Assembly: GCA_026686845.1 (NCBI GenBank)
Contig: JAIVEN010000010.1
Coordinates: 25,456,001-25,520,000, forward strand
Direction of reading: 5' to 3'
Source: Adenanthera pavonina
Lineage: Eukaryota; Streptophyta; Magnoliopsida; Fabales; Fabaceae
Length of the DNA stretch: 64,000 bases
Position 1 is the first letter of the stretch, and the number at the start of each line of letters is the position of its first letter. Both the position numbers and the translations under genes were made by a program. This document shows, piece by piece, positions 1 through 10,558 of this stretch. The notes below the pieces were generated by a model. The model saw nothing but the letters and a program-made list of their open reading frames with translations, ran no database searches and was not told where the DNA came from.

Positions 1-1020
1 GATTTCCCATACTTAATATGCGCATGGAAAAGCATATCTAATTTGATTACATTCTAAAACTTATTACGTCTTGCATGCATGAAAAAACTTTGTCATTATC
101 ACCTTAACTATGTCATAATGATAAAACTATCATATAGATAATCAAAAACACAATCTCATATGTAGGCTCATTAAATAATCAAATTATCATTTTTTATATA
201 GTTTTCAATAACTATATTCGTATTGGTGGGGAAAAACTATAATTCCATATGGAAAATTAGCTGAAATCTCTATCATTAAGATTTAATTAAATTAAGTATT
301 ATATAAAATTTTTTCAGGTTGTTCCAATATCGTTATGAAATTTCAATTTATTTATCTTTTATTTTACATATGAAATTCAATGTAAATTATAAATATATTA
401 CCAATTTGTTTATTGTTGTCGTAGAAATGTTAATCCCATGGAGTCAAATTTATATTAGTACGGATCAAGACTTCTCTTGTAAAGTACAACATGGACATGA
501 ATCATTTACTCATAATATGAACTTTCTACTAGGTGCTATTATTCTTTTTTTCATATGATATTTTCAACTTTATACCATATATTAATTCATATCGTTTATA
601 TCATATCAATTGTAATTGCATTGCATTTGCTAACCTTTTCAGTCAATGAAATCTTAGTACCAAATGATTTGCCCAAAGAAGGCATGATAATAACATTTTT
701 CTGAATATAAAATTATTAGTTACTGGTTGGACTTTTTTGGGCCACTCACCATTAAGGAATTTTTATTTTTATTTTTATTTTTCTGTATACAAAATCATTA
801 AGGAATTTTTATGAATAAGTATTAATCATTCTTTCATGGGACTTTTCGATTTTTCATAGATTAAAAAGCTTACAAACTATTTAAGCACAATAATAGCACC
901 AACTGTTAGTATGCCAATTCCGAAAATACATAATCATTTTCATTTGAGTAACCCAAAATAAAATGTATTTATATCATATGCAAGATAAATACATATATAA
1001 AAGATATGGGAGTTTGAACC
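1..1020. other. AT-rich DNA without recognisable gene
   Basis: I see no conserved protein, RNA gene or repeat here. A short open frame at 319-558 on the plus strand shows no recognisable family. It has no convincing start context and lies in strongly AT-rich sequence, so I do not call it. Confidence 0.5.
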
Positions 1021-1458
1021 TTTTTTTTAAATTTTAAACATCTTAAAAAATTTTTATCATCCTTTTATGTTTATTTGTGTTCAAACAAGGTAAAAACTAA
1101 CACTAGTAGAAAAAAGGTTATCTAAGACTGAGTTTTAGAATGGTCATTAGAAAGTCTGTTCTAAAATATATGACCGCCGGAATTTTTATAAATAAAAGCA
1201 TAAAAAACTAGTTTTCTAGAATGGTGGCAAAGATCACCGTTTTTTTTTAATTTTAAACATCTTCAAAATTGTTTATCATCCTTTTATGTTTATTTATATT
1301 CAAACAAGGTAAAAACTAACACTAGTAGAAAAAAGGTTATCTAAGACTGAGTTTTAGAATGGTCATTAAAAAGTTTGTTCTAAAATATATGACCGCCGGC
1401 ATTTTTATAAATAAAAGCATAAAAAACTAGTTTTCTAGAATGGTGGCAAAGATCACCG
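1021..1458 (+). repeat. 219-bp tandem duplication, two copies
   Basis: Two adjacent copies (about 1021-1239 and 1240-1458) share the same order: a T-run, AAATTTTAAACATCTT, a stretch around TTTATGTTTATTT, the CACTAGTAGAAAAAAGG motif, GACCGCCGG, and AATGGTGGCAAAGATCACCG. The CACTA motif recurs at 1101 and 1320, a period of 219 bases. Differences are few (for example CCGGAATTT against CCGGCATTT), so the duplication is fairly young. A third partial copy of the last motif follows at about 1470-1500. Confidence 0.85.
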
Positions 1459-1560
1459 TTTTATATTTTAGTTTTCCGGAATGGTGGCTTATTCCACCGT
1501 TTTGGAAAGGTTTTAAATTTATAATAGAAAATTAAATTTTTTTCCATAAACGTAGACAAC
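1101..1560 (+). mobile_element. CACTA (En/Spm)-type transposon terminus, duplicated
   Basis: CACTAGTAGAAAAAAGG at 1101 and again at 1320 matches the usual plant CACTA terminal inverted repeat (CACTA[C/G]TAGAAAA). Short subterminal motifs with the core AATGGTGG and its partner CACCGTTTT follow at about 1211, 1438 and 1479, as expected of the subterminal repeats bound by CACTA transposases. I find no matching right terminus (TTTTCTACTAGTG) in the window. An LTR fragment starts about 1560 and probably cut the element off. No transposase is left. Confidence 0.55.
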
Positions 1561-2264
1561 TTTGGTTTTGTCACTTGCTACTCATGGCAAATTGAAAATT
1601 TTCACTCTTTCTTGCAGCAAATCACCGAGAGTGGTAAGCCTCCTCAGCCTACTTTTTGCTAGTGCTAGAACCTTCACTTGAATTTGTTGGCCGCAAAGGG
1701 GGTGAGGAAATGTCCTAGTAACCAAGGGTAATTCAAAATTGTATAAAGTAGCAAAGCACACTAGTATATGTACAAGTATAAATGAAATGATGCAATGCAC
1801 ATGATATGTAATGGATCCCACAACAATTACGGCTAGAGCCATTGTCTAGTTACCATCACAAGTTTAGCCCAATAAGTGGTCGCCTTCCAACAATCGGTGA
1901 AGGCCAATTCCAAGGCAATCCACTAAGCTCTCTACCCACCAATCATGACCTGGCCAAAGGCCCTTATACTAGTAGTTGGACTATGGCTCTATTTTCTCTA
2001 TAGCACCTAAATTGGACATGATTTAGAGAAGGTACATTCCAATCCACAACAACCTAGGTCTCTCATGAGCCAAAGCATAACAATTTAGTGACAGGGATAT
2101 AATACACCTCACCACATAAATACAAGGTTTCATGTGCTATTTAGTGGATTAATATACCACTTGGTATTTCAACAATATCATCACCCAAACCGACATATGC
2201 TTGAACATGCATAATCATTAGTGACAATGCATATGCCATGCTAACATGTCATCTATATACCTTC
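1560..2264 (-). mobile_element. LTR fragment, B-like chromovirus family
   Basis: This non-coding stretch carries the block shared by the B-like LTRs of the window: a GTGAGG...CTAGTAACCAAGGG segment, then GGCCAAAGGC, a TAGCACC...GATTTAGAGAAGGT segment, and ATGCTAACATGTCATC. The same order appears at 6.96-7.5 kb, 15.7-16.1 kb, 36.9-37.3 kb and 61.5-62.0 kb, and reversed at 12.3-12.9 and 13.9-14.5 kb. The right side is cut by the SIRE-type LTR at 2265. No LTR end with TG or CA was found on the left, so it is a fragment. Confidence 0.6.
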
Positions 2265-2806
2265 TGTTAGCAGGGCTGACTTCCTAAGAGGGGGGTGAAT
2301 TGGGAAGTTTGAGATTTTTCTGCACAAAGTGAAGTAAGTGAAGATATCACAGTATAATGAAAACAATGCGTAAAATAGAGCAAGGTGAAAAGTAAAGATA
2401 AGGAGAAGAGAAGTCAGTGATTTATCCTGATTCGGTCTATTCACTTGACCTACATCCAGTCCCCAAGACACCTCTTGAGATTTATCCACTATACAGCAAG
2501 AATTTCAGTGGGCTTCTTGCTAAAGCCGCAGTACATGAGTATGCTCTGTTTCTGAGCTCTCTCAAACTTTCCAAGCACTTTCACTATGTGCTTCCCAATC
2601 CCCTTGTGAATACTCCTCACAAGTAAATCTATCTCCCAGATGAAGAATAGATTGATTACAATGAAATAACTCTCTTGTAAAGAGTGGATATGAAAGTTTA
2701 AGTACAAGTTTAGAAGTTAAGAGGGTAAAAGCTTTTGAGAAGAAGATTCAGCAGAAATTCGGTATATACAAGTTTGATTCGTTACCCACAACTTCAAATG
2801 ATGTTG

Positions 2807-2815
2807 CATTTATAG
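2807..2815 (-). promoter_or_regulatory. TATA box of SIRE-type LTR
   Basis: The minus strand reads CTATAAATGCAACATC, followed by TTTGAAGTTGTGGGTAAC. The same TATA box and leader recur in the LTRs at 26684, 63407 and, less well kept, near 9898 and 19906 (minus strand). Conservation of the box plus about 30 downstream bases across five LTR copies supports it as the retrotransposon's own core promoter. Confidence 0.7.
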
Positions 2816-2929
2816 ATTTAGGTCTCAAATATCCGTTAGAGACTAAATCTATCCGTTGGGGAAGTTATTCAACGGTTACTGTGAAAAACTATCCGTTTAC
2901 CAACCGCATTTAATGTTTCTGACATACTG

Positions 2930-3900
2930 AAATTCAAATTTTGGTTGGCCAACAGACGAATTTCGAAGGAACCGAAGATTAAAGCTTCCAACGTTACAGC
3001 TCGAAGTTCGTCTGTTCATGAAGTGAAATTCGAATTTTGAAACTTACAAAACATTTTCACAATGTGACATATGAATTTTCAAGAAGAAAGTTTTTCGGTT
3101 AAGTGTGAACAGTGTTTTCAATTTTCTACAGTGCCTTCGAAATTCGAATTTTGGATCGCCAAAATTCGTCTGTCCATTGAACGTTTAAAGGGACACAGTA
3201 GATTACTTTCTTCGAAATTCGAATTTTGAAAGGGCGAAATTCGTCTGTCAGAGAAACTCTTTTCAGACTAATTTCATCATTCGAATGTTGCAAGTTCTTA
3301 TCATTCGTATGTCAATGTTTCATTTCAATAGACTCAAGAACTTAGCTTCTGAAATTCAAATTTCAATGTTCAAAGTTCGTCTGTTAGAGAGCAGTTTTGA
3401 AACTTAAATCACTCTTGATCTCAGGTGAACTTTTACATAGTTTCAGACGAATTTCTTCCATTTTCTCAAGTTTTGTTTTGTTTGAAATTCGAATTTTGAA
3501 GACTCAAAGTTCGTCTGTTGCAAAGAAGCATCTTTCAGACTTATATGAAAATTTGAATGTTGGAAGTTCAAAATTCGTCTGTCAGAGAGCATTTATCAAA
3601 CTCAATTTCATTTTGATTTCAGATGCACTTTATCATAGTTTCAGACGAATTTCTTTGGTTTTTACAAACTTTATTTTACTTGAAATTCGAATTTTGAAAG
3701 TGTGAAGTTTGTCTGTTAGCAAAAGGCCTCTTTTCAGACTAGATGAAAATTTGAATTTTGAACAACCAAAATTCATCTGACAGAGAGCCATCTCTTCAGA
3801 CTTATTCAGTTTTAGCTCGAAATTCGAATTTCCAAAGGCAAAGTTCGAATTTCCAACTTGACAGTTTAGCTTAAACTTTCAACCATCGTCTGTTTGTGGG
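2930..3900 (-). repeat. Degenerate array of TTCGAA palindromes and ACAGACGAA motifs
   Basis: Within the U3 part of the LTR two short motifs alternate about ten times each: AAATTCGAATTT (self-complementary) and TTCGTCTGT (ACAGACGAA on the minus strand). Spacing is irregular, about 30-110 bases. The same array is in the copies at 62.3-63.3 kb and 20.0-21.1 kb, and a weak form at 10.0-10.5 kb and 26.0-26.6 kb. It lies upstream of the TATA box in every copy where both are present. Confidence 0.8.
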
Positions 3901-4126
3901 TGTTTTTCAAATATTTGAAGATTTAACATAAAATCAGAGTTTGAAAACTTCTTTTCTTCAAATCAAAATCTTTTACCCAGTCATAACAAAAACTAAGGAT
4001 CCTACAAAAGATCTAACAGCAAGTACTCAGAAAATCTTCACTTGAAACAGCTTTGCTCTCCTTTGATATCTTCAATTCAAGCTCTTGAAATGTTAGTTTG
4101 GAATCATCAAAACTCTTGTTTCAACA

Positions 4127-4364
4127 GTATGAAGATTTGTGCCCTATATAGATGGATGAAGGAAGCCGAGGAGCATAGAAGGAATTCTATGATTCAGGCC
4201 TTTTCTCAACTAGGACCTATAAGAGGAATCCACAGAGGTAGTGGTTTAGGTAGTGGTAGCAGTAGTGGCAGTACAAAATCTAGTAGAGGAAGAGGTCATC
4301 ATAATAGAGACCGCCATGGTAGAGGTAGAGACAGGTTTGGCAAAGATCAGTCCAACAAAGGATA
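4127..4364 (+). pseudogene. gag: Ty3/gypsy gag remnant
   Basis: The frame that starts just after the SIRE-type LTR reads ALYRWMKEAEEHRRNSMIQ, then a Gly/Ser/Arg-rich tail (GSGLGSGSSSG, RGRGHHNRDRHGRGRDR). This resembles the basic, low-complexity region near the end of plant chromovirus Gag, before the nucleocapsid zinc knuckle. The 5' two thirds of gag are missing and replaced by the LTR. The zinc knuckle itself is not seen. Downstream sequence jumps directly to reverse transcriptase/RNase H, so there is an internal deletion near 4370-4520. Confidence 0.55.
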
Positions 4365-4523
4365 GTTTGGGAAATGACCTTTTTATTAAGGAGGTTTTGA
4401 ACAGGGGAGTTCCCGTCAGACTGAGTATATAGGAAGGGACTTCAATCTATCTCAGTATGGGTTAGGTAGTGCTTCAAATCTGTGCACAAAGTTGAACCAG
4501 TGTTGAATTGTTAAAGATCGTGA

Positions 4524-5290
4524 ATGGTGACTGAAATTCAGAGTTTTCTGGGTTTGAGTGGATACTACTGAAGGTTCATTAAGGGATTCTCTCAGCTTGT
4601 TATGCCATTGACTAGACTCACTCGTAAGGATTAATCTTTCATTTGGGATGATAGATGTGAGAGAGGATTCCAAGAGTTAAAGGTTTGTCTGACATCCACC
4701 CCAGTGCTCATTATCCCTAACCCATCAGAGCCATTCACTATTTATACAGACTCCTCTAAGAAGGGTCTAGGGTGTGTTTAGATGCAGTAAGCAAAGTTGT
4801 GGTATATGCTTCAAGGCAGTTGAGGCCTAATGAGGAGAAATATCCTACTCACGACCTTGAGCTAGTGACTGTAGTGTTTGCCTTGAAATTGTGGAGGCAT
4901 TTCCTCTATGGCGCTTAGTTTGAGGTGTTTAGTGATCACAAGAGTTTGAAGTATTTGTTTGATTAGAAAGAGCTAAACATGAGGCAAAGGCATTGGGTTG
5001 AGTTCCTGGTGGACTATGAGTTTGCTTTGAAGTATCATCCTGAGAAAGCCAACATTGTGGCAGATACGTTGAGTAAAAAATTGATCCATATAGCCATAAT
5101 GATGATAAGGGAACAACAGTTGCTGGAGAACCGAAGAGATATAAAGTTATCCATTAATGTCTATCATGGAGTGCTAGTAATGAGTTCCATCAGTGTATCA
5201 AGCGATTTATTGAGGAACATTTACTATGCTCAGATGGAGGATGACTATCTTTTGGGCACTCAAGAACAGATTGAAATGGGGGAGACCTAA
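4524..5290 (+). pseudogene. pol: Ty3/gypsy pol remnant: reverse transcriptase C-terminus and RNase H
   Basis: Translation in shifting frames gives the classic order after the RT thumb: EIQSFLGLSGYY, FIKGFSQLVMPLTRLTRKD, then RNase H with [61 protein letters not shown], and finally RQRHWVEFLVDYEF and IVADTLSKK. The RNase H acidic residues are visible as D in TDSS, E in HDLE and D in SDHKS. The YXDD box of RT is missing, so the palm is deleted. Several stop codons (for example after SGYY and in YGA*FE) and at least one frameshift make it inactive. This is the Ty3/gypsy (Metaviridae) type, probably chromovirus. Confidence 0.8.
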
Positions 5291-5670
5291 GACTTTGATA
5301 TTTTGGGGGATGGTATCATCTGGTACTGTGGTTGGATTTGTGTGCCAAATGTTGCAGGGTTACAAGAAATTATTTTAGAGGAAGCTCATAAGAGCAGGTA
5401 TACTATTCACCCAGGTGCCACTAAGATGTACCAAGATTTGAAGCATGGTTATTAGTGACCAGGCATGAAAAATGACATCACAGAGTATATGGCAAGATGT
5501 CTAATCTGTCAGAAGGTAAAAGTTAAGCACCAATTGCCTGCTGGTACGTTGCAATCTTTGGAGATCTCGGAGTGGAAATGGGATAGCATTTCCATGGATT
5601 TTATGATGGGATTACCGAGGGCCTCTTCAGGACACAATGGAATATAGGTTATTGTGGACAGGTTGACGAG
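5291..5670 (+). pseudogene. pol: Ty3/gypsy integrase remnant (zinc finger and start of core)
   Basis: This continues the pol remnant. The HHCC zinc-binding segment is present: EEAHKSRYTIHPG (two His) followed by YMARCLICQKVK (CxxC). The integrase core begins with WDSISMDFMMGLP, holding the first catalytic Asp, and breaks off after about VIVDRLTR at 5670. The second Asp and the catalytic Glu, the C-terminal part and any chromodomain are missing. Stops occur in HGYW*PGM and after GHNGI. At 5671 the sequence changes abruptly to LTR, so a deletion removed the rest of pol and most of the 3' LTR. Confidence 0.8.
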
Positions 5671-5968
5671 GTTGGAGCATTAAGTTATGCATGTTAGAAG
5701 TTTGTCCCAGTATATAGAAGTTACTGATATGGAAAATCAGAAGGGGGTGTTACGGTGCTAATGTAGGCCGAAGCAAGGAAAGACAGGGGAGGTCTGGAGC
5801 CATGATGGTACTGTAGTGGCCATAGCCCCAACCTAGTTTTTGGTGTTTTAGGGTTTGTTTCCCTTATTCTGAAGCATTGGAGAGTTGTTTTGCGATGTCA
5901 GGGTTGTATTAGTTTGGTTTTCAAAGTTTTAGGTCAAGTTTGGAGGTGTTAGGAGGTAGGATGTTACA
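5671..5968 (+). mobile_element. 3' LTR tail of the Ty3/gypsy element (B family)
   Basis: From GTTGGAGCATTAAG to GGAGGTAGGATGTTACA this matches the last 300 bases of the complete LTR at 51090-53440, including GTTATGCATGTTAGAAG, ATGGTACTGTAGTGG (ATGGCGGTACTGTAGCGG-like there) and the terminal GGTAGGATGTTACA. It links family B LTRs to the gypsy gag-pol upstream, since it sits where a 3' LTR is expected. Only R-U5 is left. Confidence 0.75.
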
Positions 5969-6136
5969 GTTTTGGTGGAATTTTGTGTGGTGGAATGCTT
6001 CAATGAAGCATTGAAAAGCATCCTCAACCTTTGGATTGGAGATTTTGTGGTGTTATGGCTTCCGAGTGTCAAACCCTAGCCAATTTCTTTCAAGTTTTTT
6101 ATGGCGTATTAATTTCTAGAATTTGGGCTAATATGG
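5969..6136. other. Short spacer between two LTR pieces
   Basis: The 168 bases hold an 8-base repeat pair (AATGCTTC/GAAGCATT) but no coding signal. This may be flanking target DNA. Confidence 0.4.
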
Positions 6137-7824
6137 TGTAACATCCTAAGAGAAACCATGACCAAACCCAACTTTCTTGACCAAAAGATGACCAAATGGA
6201 GTGCGAACCATGTGAAACATCCTAAATTTTCAAATGCAGGTTTAGAAGCAATTAATTAAAATATCCAAAATAGATACTTATAAACTCAAATTTCAAGAAA
6301 AATATGTTTTGACTCTAAGTCTAAATTTGGGCCCAAAAGTTTAAGACCTAATTGAATATTAAACTTTTCTACCAAGATGTTTGCAACATAATGGCTGTAC
6401 TCAAGAGTTGCCAAATAAAACTTGTTTAAAAATCTTCAAGGTACAACATTCCCTGTAGGTAGACAACATATATTAAGATTCAAATCAACCTTATACCCAT
6501 CTCAACATATCAAAATCCATGTGAAACAACTAAAACTCAAGCTTAAAACAAGGCAATTCCACATATTAGGACACACACCCTATGTTACCCAAGAAGGACA
6601 ATCCAACAAATAAAACTAAAAGCTCCAGTGGTCTCAAATTCAACAACTAACATTACATTCCTTTTAAACTAACCATAATGTGCATATCAAGCCAACCACC
6701 ATAACAAAAGCTATGTCATCTAGTATCAATTATATCATGCAACTCTAAATATAGAGAAGATCTTGTAGATAAGGTAAGGGTTAACTAAATATGTTACATG
6801 GTATCATGAGTGTTTCTATACTTGACACAATACTAGATAAATAAAAAACGTGTTATCAAGGTTTAATAGTAAAACAAGCAACAGAAAACTCAAATATCCC
6901 CTAAGAGATGCTAAAAGTGAACTAGGTCTCCTTAGTTTTCTCCTTATTAGTACTAGAGCCTTCATCTAAAAATGTTAACCACAGAGGGGGTGAGACAAAG
7001 TTCTAGTAACCAAGGGCAACTCAAAACAAATATAAAATTTCAAAACATATTTTCTACATGCTCATGTATAAATGAAATAATGGAATGCACACGATATGAA
7101 ATCGAACCCACAATGATCATAGTTATAACCATGGGCTAGTTATCATCACTAGGTAACTTCAAGTGGCCCCATTCCAACAACTAATGAAGGTTGATCGAGG
7201 CACCCAATAAGATCTCCTTTCACTAGTCATGACCCTTGCCAAAAGCCATTACACTAGTGGTTGAACCATGGTCCATAGACCACCCAAATTGGTGGTGATT
7301 TACAAAAGTTACTTCCCTAATCCATAGCCAGCTAGGTCATCTAGTCAAAGCATACCTCGCCACAAGAACTCAAGGCCTTGTCTGCCATTTAGTGATTAGG
7401 TATGTCATATGGTATTCAATGACATCATCACCCAAACAACATATGCTCAATTATGGATAATAACTGGTGATAATTCCAATATACCATGCTAACATGTCAT
7501 TTCAATCTATACATTATTACACTAGCATAGTAACAACATATCAATCTAAGCATGGAGAAGCATAATACATTAGATATCAAGCTACTACTCACATTCTTTC
7601 CCATAATCACACATGTATAAATTATCATTAGCCATTATACAATATATATATATCAAGAGGAAAGAAAGTATCACTATTTTACTATCTATGCCTATTAAAA
7701 TTTTCAAACATATATAATTTAGCAAGAGTTACACCCAGATTATCTTTAGGGGCCTGAACTCCCATAATACCATGGTAGGCCATCGAAACACTAATTACAC
7801 ACACAAGAGGGATGCAATCCAAAT
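6137..7824 (-). mobile_element. LTR, B-like family, interrupted
   Basis: It starts TGTAACATCCTAAG, the reverse complement of a TTACA LTR end. It then carries the B-like block: GAGGGGGTGAGACAAAG (about 6985), GGCTAGTTATC, GCCAAAAGCCATTACACTAG, GATTTACAAAAGTTAC and ATGCTAACATGTCATTT. The order equals 36.9-37.3 kb and 61.5-62.0 kb. At 7825 a family A LTR interrupts it, and I do not find the rest on the other side. No coding potential. Confidence 0.65.
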
Positions 7825-9354
7825 TGTAATATCCCTAAAAGTTAAATAACTAAAAATGCGTAAGGAATTCCTGAAAATAGACAAACACTATTTTGCATGA
7901 AATCAGGCAAAGAGATTATTTTCCTGGTCAAACGAAAAAATATAAAATTATGTTTTTACCCCTATGGATTAAGATAATAACATTTTTGCCTCAAAGAGAT
8001 AAGAGTCACACGGAGTGGCAAGAAATCAAACATTTTAGGAAAAATTACAGTTAATGACGTGAAAGAATTAAAAATCATAAATTTGCCCTGGATCAAGGCT
8101 AATTTTGTAAATATGTAAAATTACTGTCAAAACGAAGATCTTGAGGAGACGAATCCAATGGTATATGGCACTGAGGGTTAATATTTAAGGATAAAGAAAT
8201 AATCAGTGCCGATGTTTAAAAAGTAACTTTATCTTGATAAAGTAGCTTTTTGATTTACAAAAGCTAAAAAGTAAAAAAAAAACTATTGGACACTGAAAAA
8301 GGAGCTTTTTAGAGATAAGATAATAAAGTAATTCCAAATACACATTTATTTTAATCCTCTACTAATAAAGTGAATTTATACTGTAAAAGATAATTTTACC
8401 AGCCTGAGTATAAAGTAACTAATACAAGGAATTGCTGGATTGGGAAAACATGTAATATTTTGGAGATACTTCCCCACTAAAATGGTGCTAACTCATTAAC
8501 CCATGTGTCCAAATTAGAAGCTTAATGGTTAAGAAAAAGGATTTTAAGCTAAGCCAAGGTAAGATCCAACCTATGATTTTCATTAAATCTAGCTGAGCTT
8601 TCAAGAAGTTTAGGATAGTTTATTTAGGTTTTTCTCCTCTTCTCTTGATGATTGATTTTTGAACAAGCATGTAGAAAGGGAGGGAAAGTCTTTCATACCA
8701 TTAATTTAAGAGAAACCATGAGATTTTTCAAGAAAAGCAAACTAGGTGTGTTTTAAAGCAAGTTTTTGTGAAAAACCAATTTCTTCCTTTTAAGAGCAGA
8801 TTTTGGTCAGACCAATAAGGTGGGAAGGAGCTAGATTTTCATCAATTTGATGGAAAAAAATGAGTTCTCCATTATCAAAAACCTTGAAGACAAGTATTGG
8901 CTCAAAGATAAAGCTTAAGATAAAGAACTGAGTCTTTAGGGTTTTAAATGAGACTTTATGAACTAGTTACTTGTTCTAATGGCTTGAGCCATTGTTTATT
9001 TATGCTTAGGGACTTGAGGAAGCATGGCAAAGCTAAAGGAAGCTTTGATTTAAAGAGGAAACCCAAGCAAACATCAAGGGTAATTACATATTCTTGCTTA
9101 TGTTATTTAATTGCTTTGCTTTGATGCAAATTGGTTGCCATATTGTGAATTGTATTTTCTTGACTAGTTTTGGCTGCAATATGAGGGGTTTTATCCCTTG
9201 GTATGTCCATTTTCTAAGCTGTTTTGCTGCCAAAATTTTTATGTCCTATATGACAATTTGTTGATTTATGTGATTTAATATGATCAAATGTGATTTTTAT
9301 GCGAAATGAATAACATGATGCATGAATATAACTTTCTATTGAGATTACCCCAAT
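7825..9354 (+). mobile_element. LTR family A, 5' part
   Basis: It begins TGTAATATCCCTAAAAG, as do the copies at 16885, 31963 (TATAAC) and 39845 (CGTAATATTCC). Shared marks follow: GGAATTCCTGAAAATAGACA, AAAATTACAG...GACGTGAAAG, ATAAATTTGCCCTGGATCAAGG, CCAATGGTATATGGCACTGAGGG. It ends abruptly at 9354 where a SIRE-like LTR starts. By comparison with the 2,896-bp copy, roughly the last third is missing. Confidence 0.75.
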
Positions 9355-10545
9355 TATTAGGTTGACTGGTCACCCAAGAGGGGGGTGAATTGATGAATGT
9401 GATTTTCTCCCTTTTTGGATCAAAACCTAAATTCACCAAAAGTACAACAAAACAGGGATGAAAAGAGAGAGTAAAATGCAGCAATTCAATAGAGAAGATG
9501 AAGAGTAAGGCATAAGTATTTATCCTGACTCAGCTCAACCACTTGGCCTATATTCATTCCCCAAGTCACCACTTGAGATTTTTCACTATATCTCGCAGGT
9601 TTGATCTGGGCCTCAGTATATCCTACAATTTTCAGTAGGCACTTGTGAATCCACTTTCCCCATACCCTTACAATGTGTAATCTCCATTAGTGATACCCCA
9701 CACTAAGAATTTACCCAGAAATTGTAGAAAAGAATGAATGCAGAATGAAAACTCCCTCTTAGAGTAAATGATACATTGAAAGCTCATTTTATTGAGGTGG
9801 GTTTTTTAAAGGATGATAACACAAAATGATTTTATGTATATGGACAGCATTTTTGCATAAATACTCTTAAGATTGTTACCCATACATTCAAATAATGTTT
9901 TATTTATAGATTTGTAGTATAACTAGATGTTAGACACAAGATCTAGCTGTTAGAGACGTTACCCAATGGTTACTCTACAAAACTAGCCATTCATAACCAC
10001 ATTTAATGCATCTGACATCCAAAGCTTCAATTTTGGAGTGTCAACAGATGAATTTCATAGAGACCATAAGCTAAAGACTTTATCGTTGAACTTCCAAAAT
10101 TTGTCTATTTAAAAGTGAAATTCGAATTTTGATTTTGACAAATATTTCTCATGTTAAGACATATGAATTTTCATGTTCAAAGTGCATTTGTTGAGTATGA
10201 ATAATTGTCTCATATTTTTGCAGTGCTCACGAAATTCAAACTTTTAAAGACCCAAAATTCATCTATTAGAGCTTAGCTCAATGTTGCACAAGTTCTTCCT
10301 TTTGAAATTCGAATTTTAATGGCCAAAATTCGTCTATCAGAGCTCAGCTCAATATGGTACAAGTTCTTCCTTTTGAAATTCAAATTTTGAAGGCCCAAAA
10401 TTCATCTATCAGAGCTCAACTCAATATGGCACGAGACCAAAACTCAAATTTTGGATGTGGAAATTCATCTCTTGGCTGTTCTAGAAGCATTTTCACATTT
10501 TGGAGATTCAACATCTTAATTCCCATTTACATTTTCAAGTCATCA
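9355..10545 (-). mobile_element. SIRE-like LTR, divergent, about 1.19 kb
   Basis: On the minus strand it begins TGATGACTTG (10545) and ends near GGTCACCCAAGAG...: the plus strand opens TATTAGGTTGACTGGTCACC followed by AAGAGGGGGGTGAATTG, the same LTR-end signature as at 2265, 19362 and the end of 27245. It holds a degenerate version of the TTCGAA/ACAGACGAA array (10020-10470) and a TATA box on the minus strand near 9898-9906. It is about 600 bases shorter than the other SIRE-type LTRs, so it is a related subfamily or has lost part of U3. Confidence 0.7.
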
Positions 10546-10558
10546 AACCCCCTCCCCT
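10546..10558 (-). other. Candidate polypurine tract next to SIRE-like LTR
   Basis: The plus strand AACCCCCTCCCCT is, on the minus strand, AGGGGAGGGGGTT directly before the LTR start TGATGA. This is the position and composition of the polypurine tract that primes plus-strand DNA synthesis in LTR retrotransposons. It supports 9355-10545 being the 3' LTR of a minus-strand element whose internal region would lie to the right. Confidence 0.6.

Larger units (their letters stand above)
2265..4126 (-). mobile_element. SIRE-type (Ty1/copia) LTR, 1,862 bp
   Basis: The reverse complement begins TGTTGAAACAAGAG (at 4126) and ends GCTAACA (at 2265), giving TG...CA termini. It has exactly the length of the copy at 62095-63956. 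Peptides read across both copies differ at 2 of 69 positions, so the two are nearly identical. On the minus strand it has U3 first (motif array about 2930-3900), then a TATA box (2807-2814), then R-U5. The flanks CCTTC and GTATG do not match, so no target duplication is left. The left flank is a B-like LTR and the right flank is gypsy gag, which suggests recombination between two insertions. There is no internal coding region next to it. Confidence 0.88.

Noticed and set aside
2417..2626. 69-residue open frame, repeated almost identically at 63595-63804 on the other strand, with a similar one at 2489-2707 / 63514-63732
   Set aside because: Both lie inside the R-U5 part of the SIRE-type LTR. 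Conservation comes from recent shared origin, and the frames overlap on opposite strands.
2930..3900. Heat-shock elements in the LTR
   Set aside because: The GAA and TTC triplets are not at the two-base spacing needed for a heat-shock element, so I only report the motif array.
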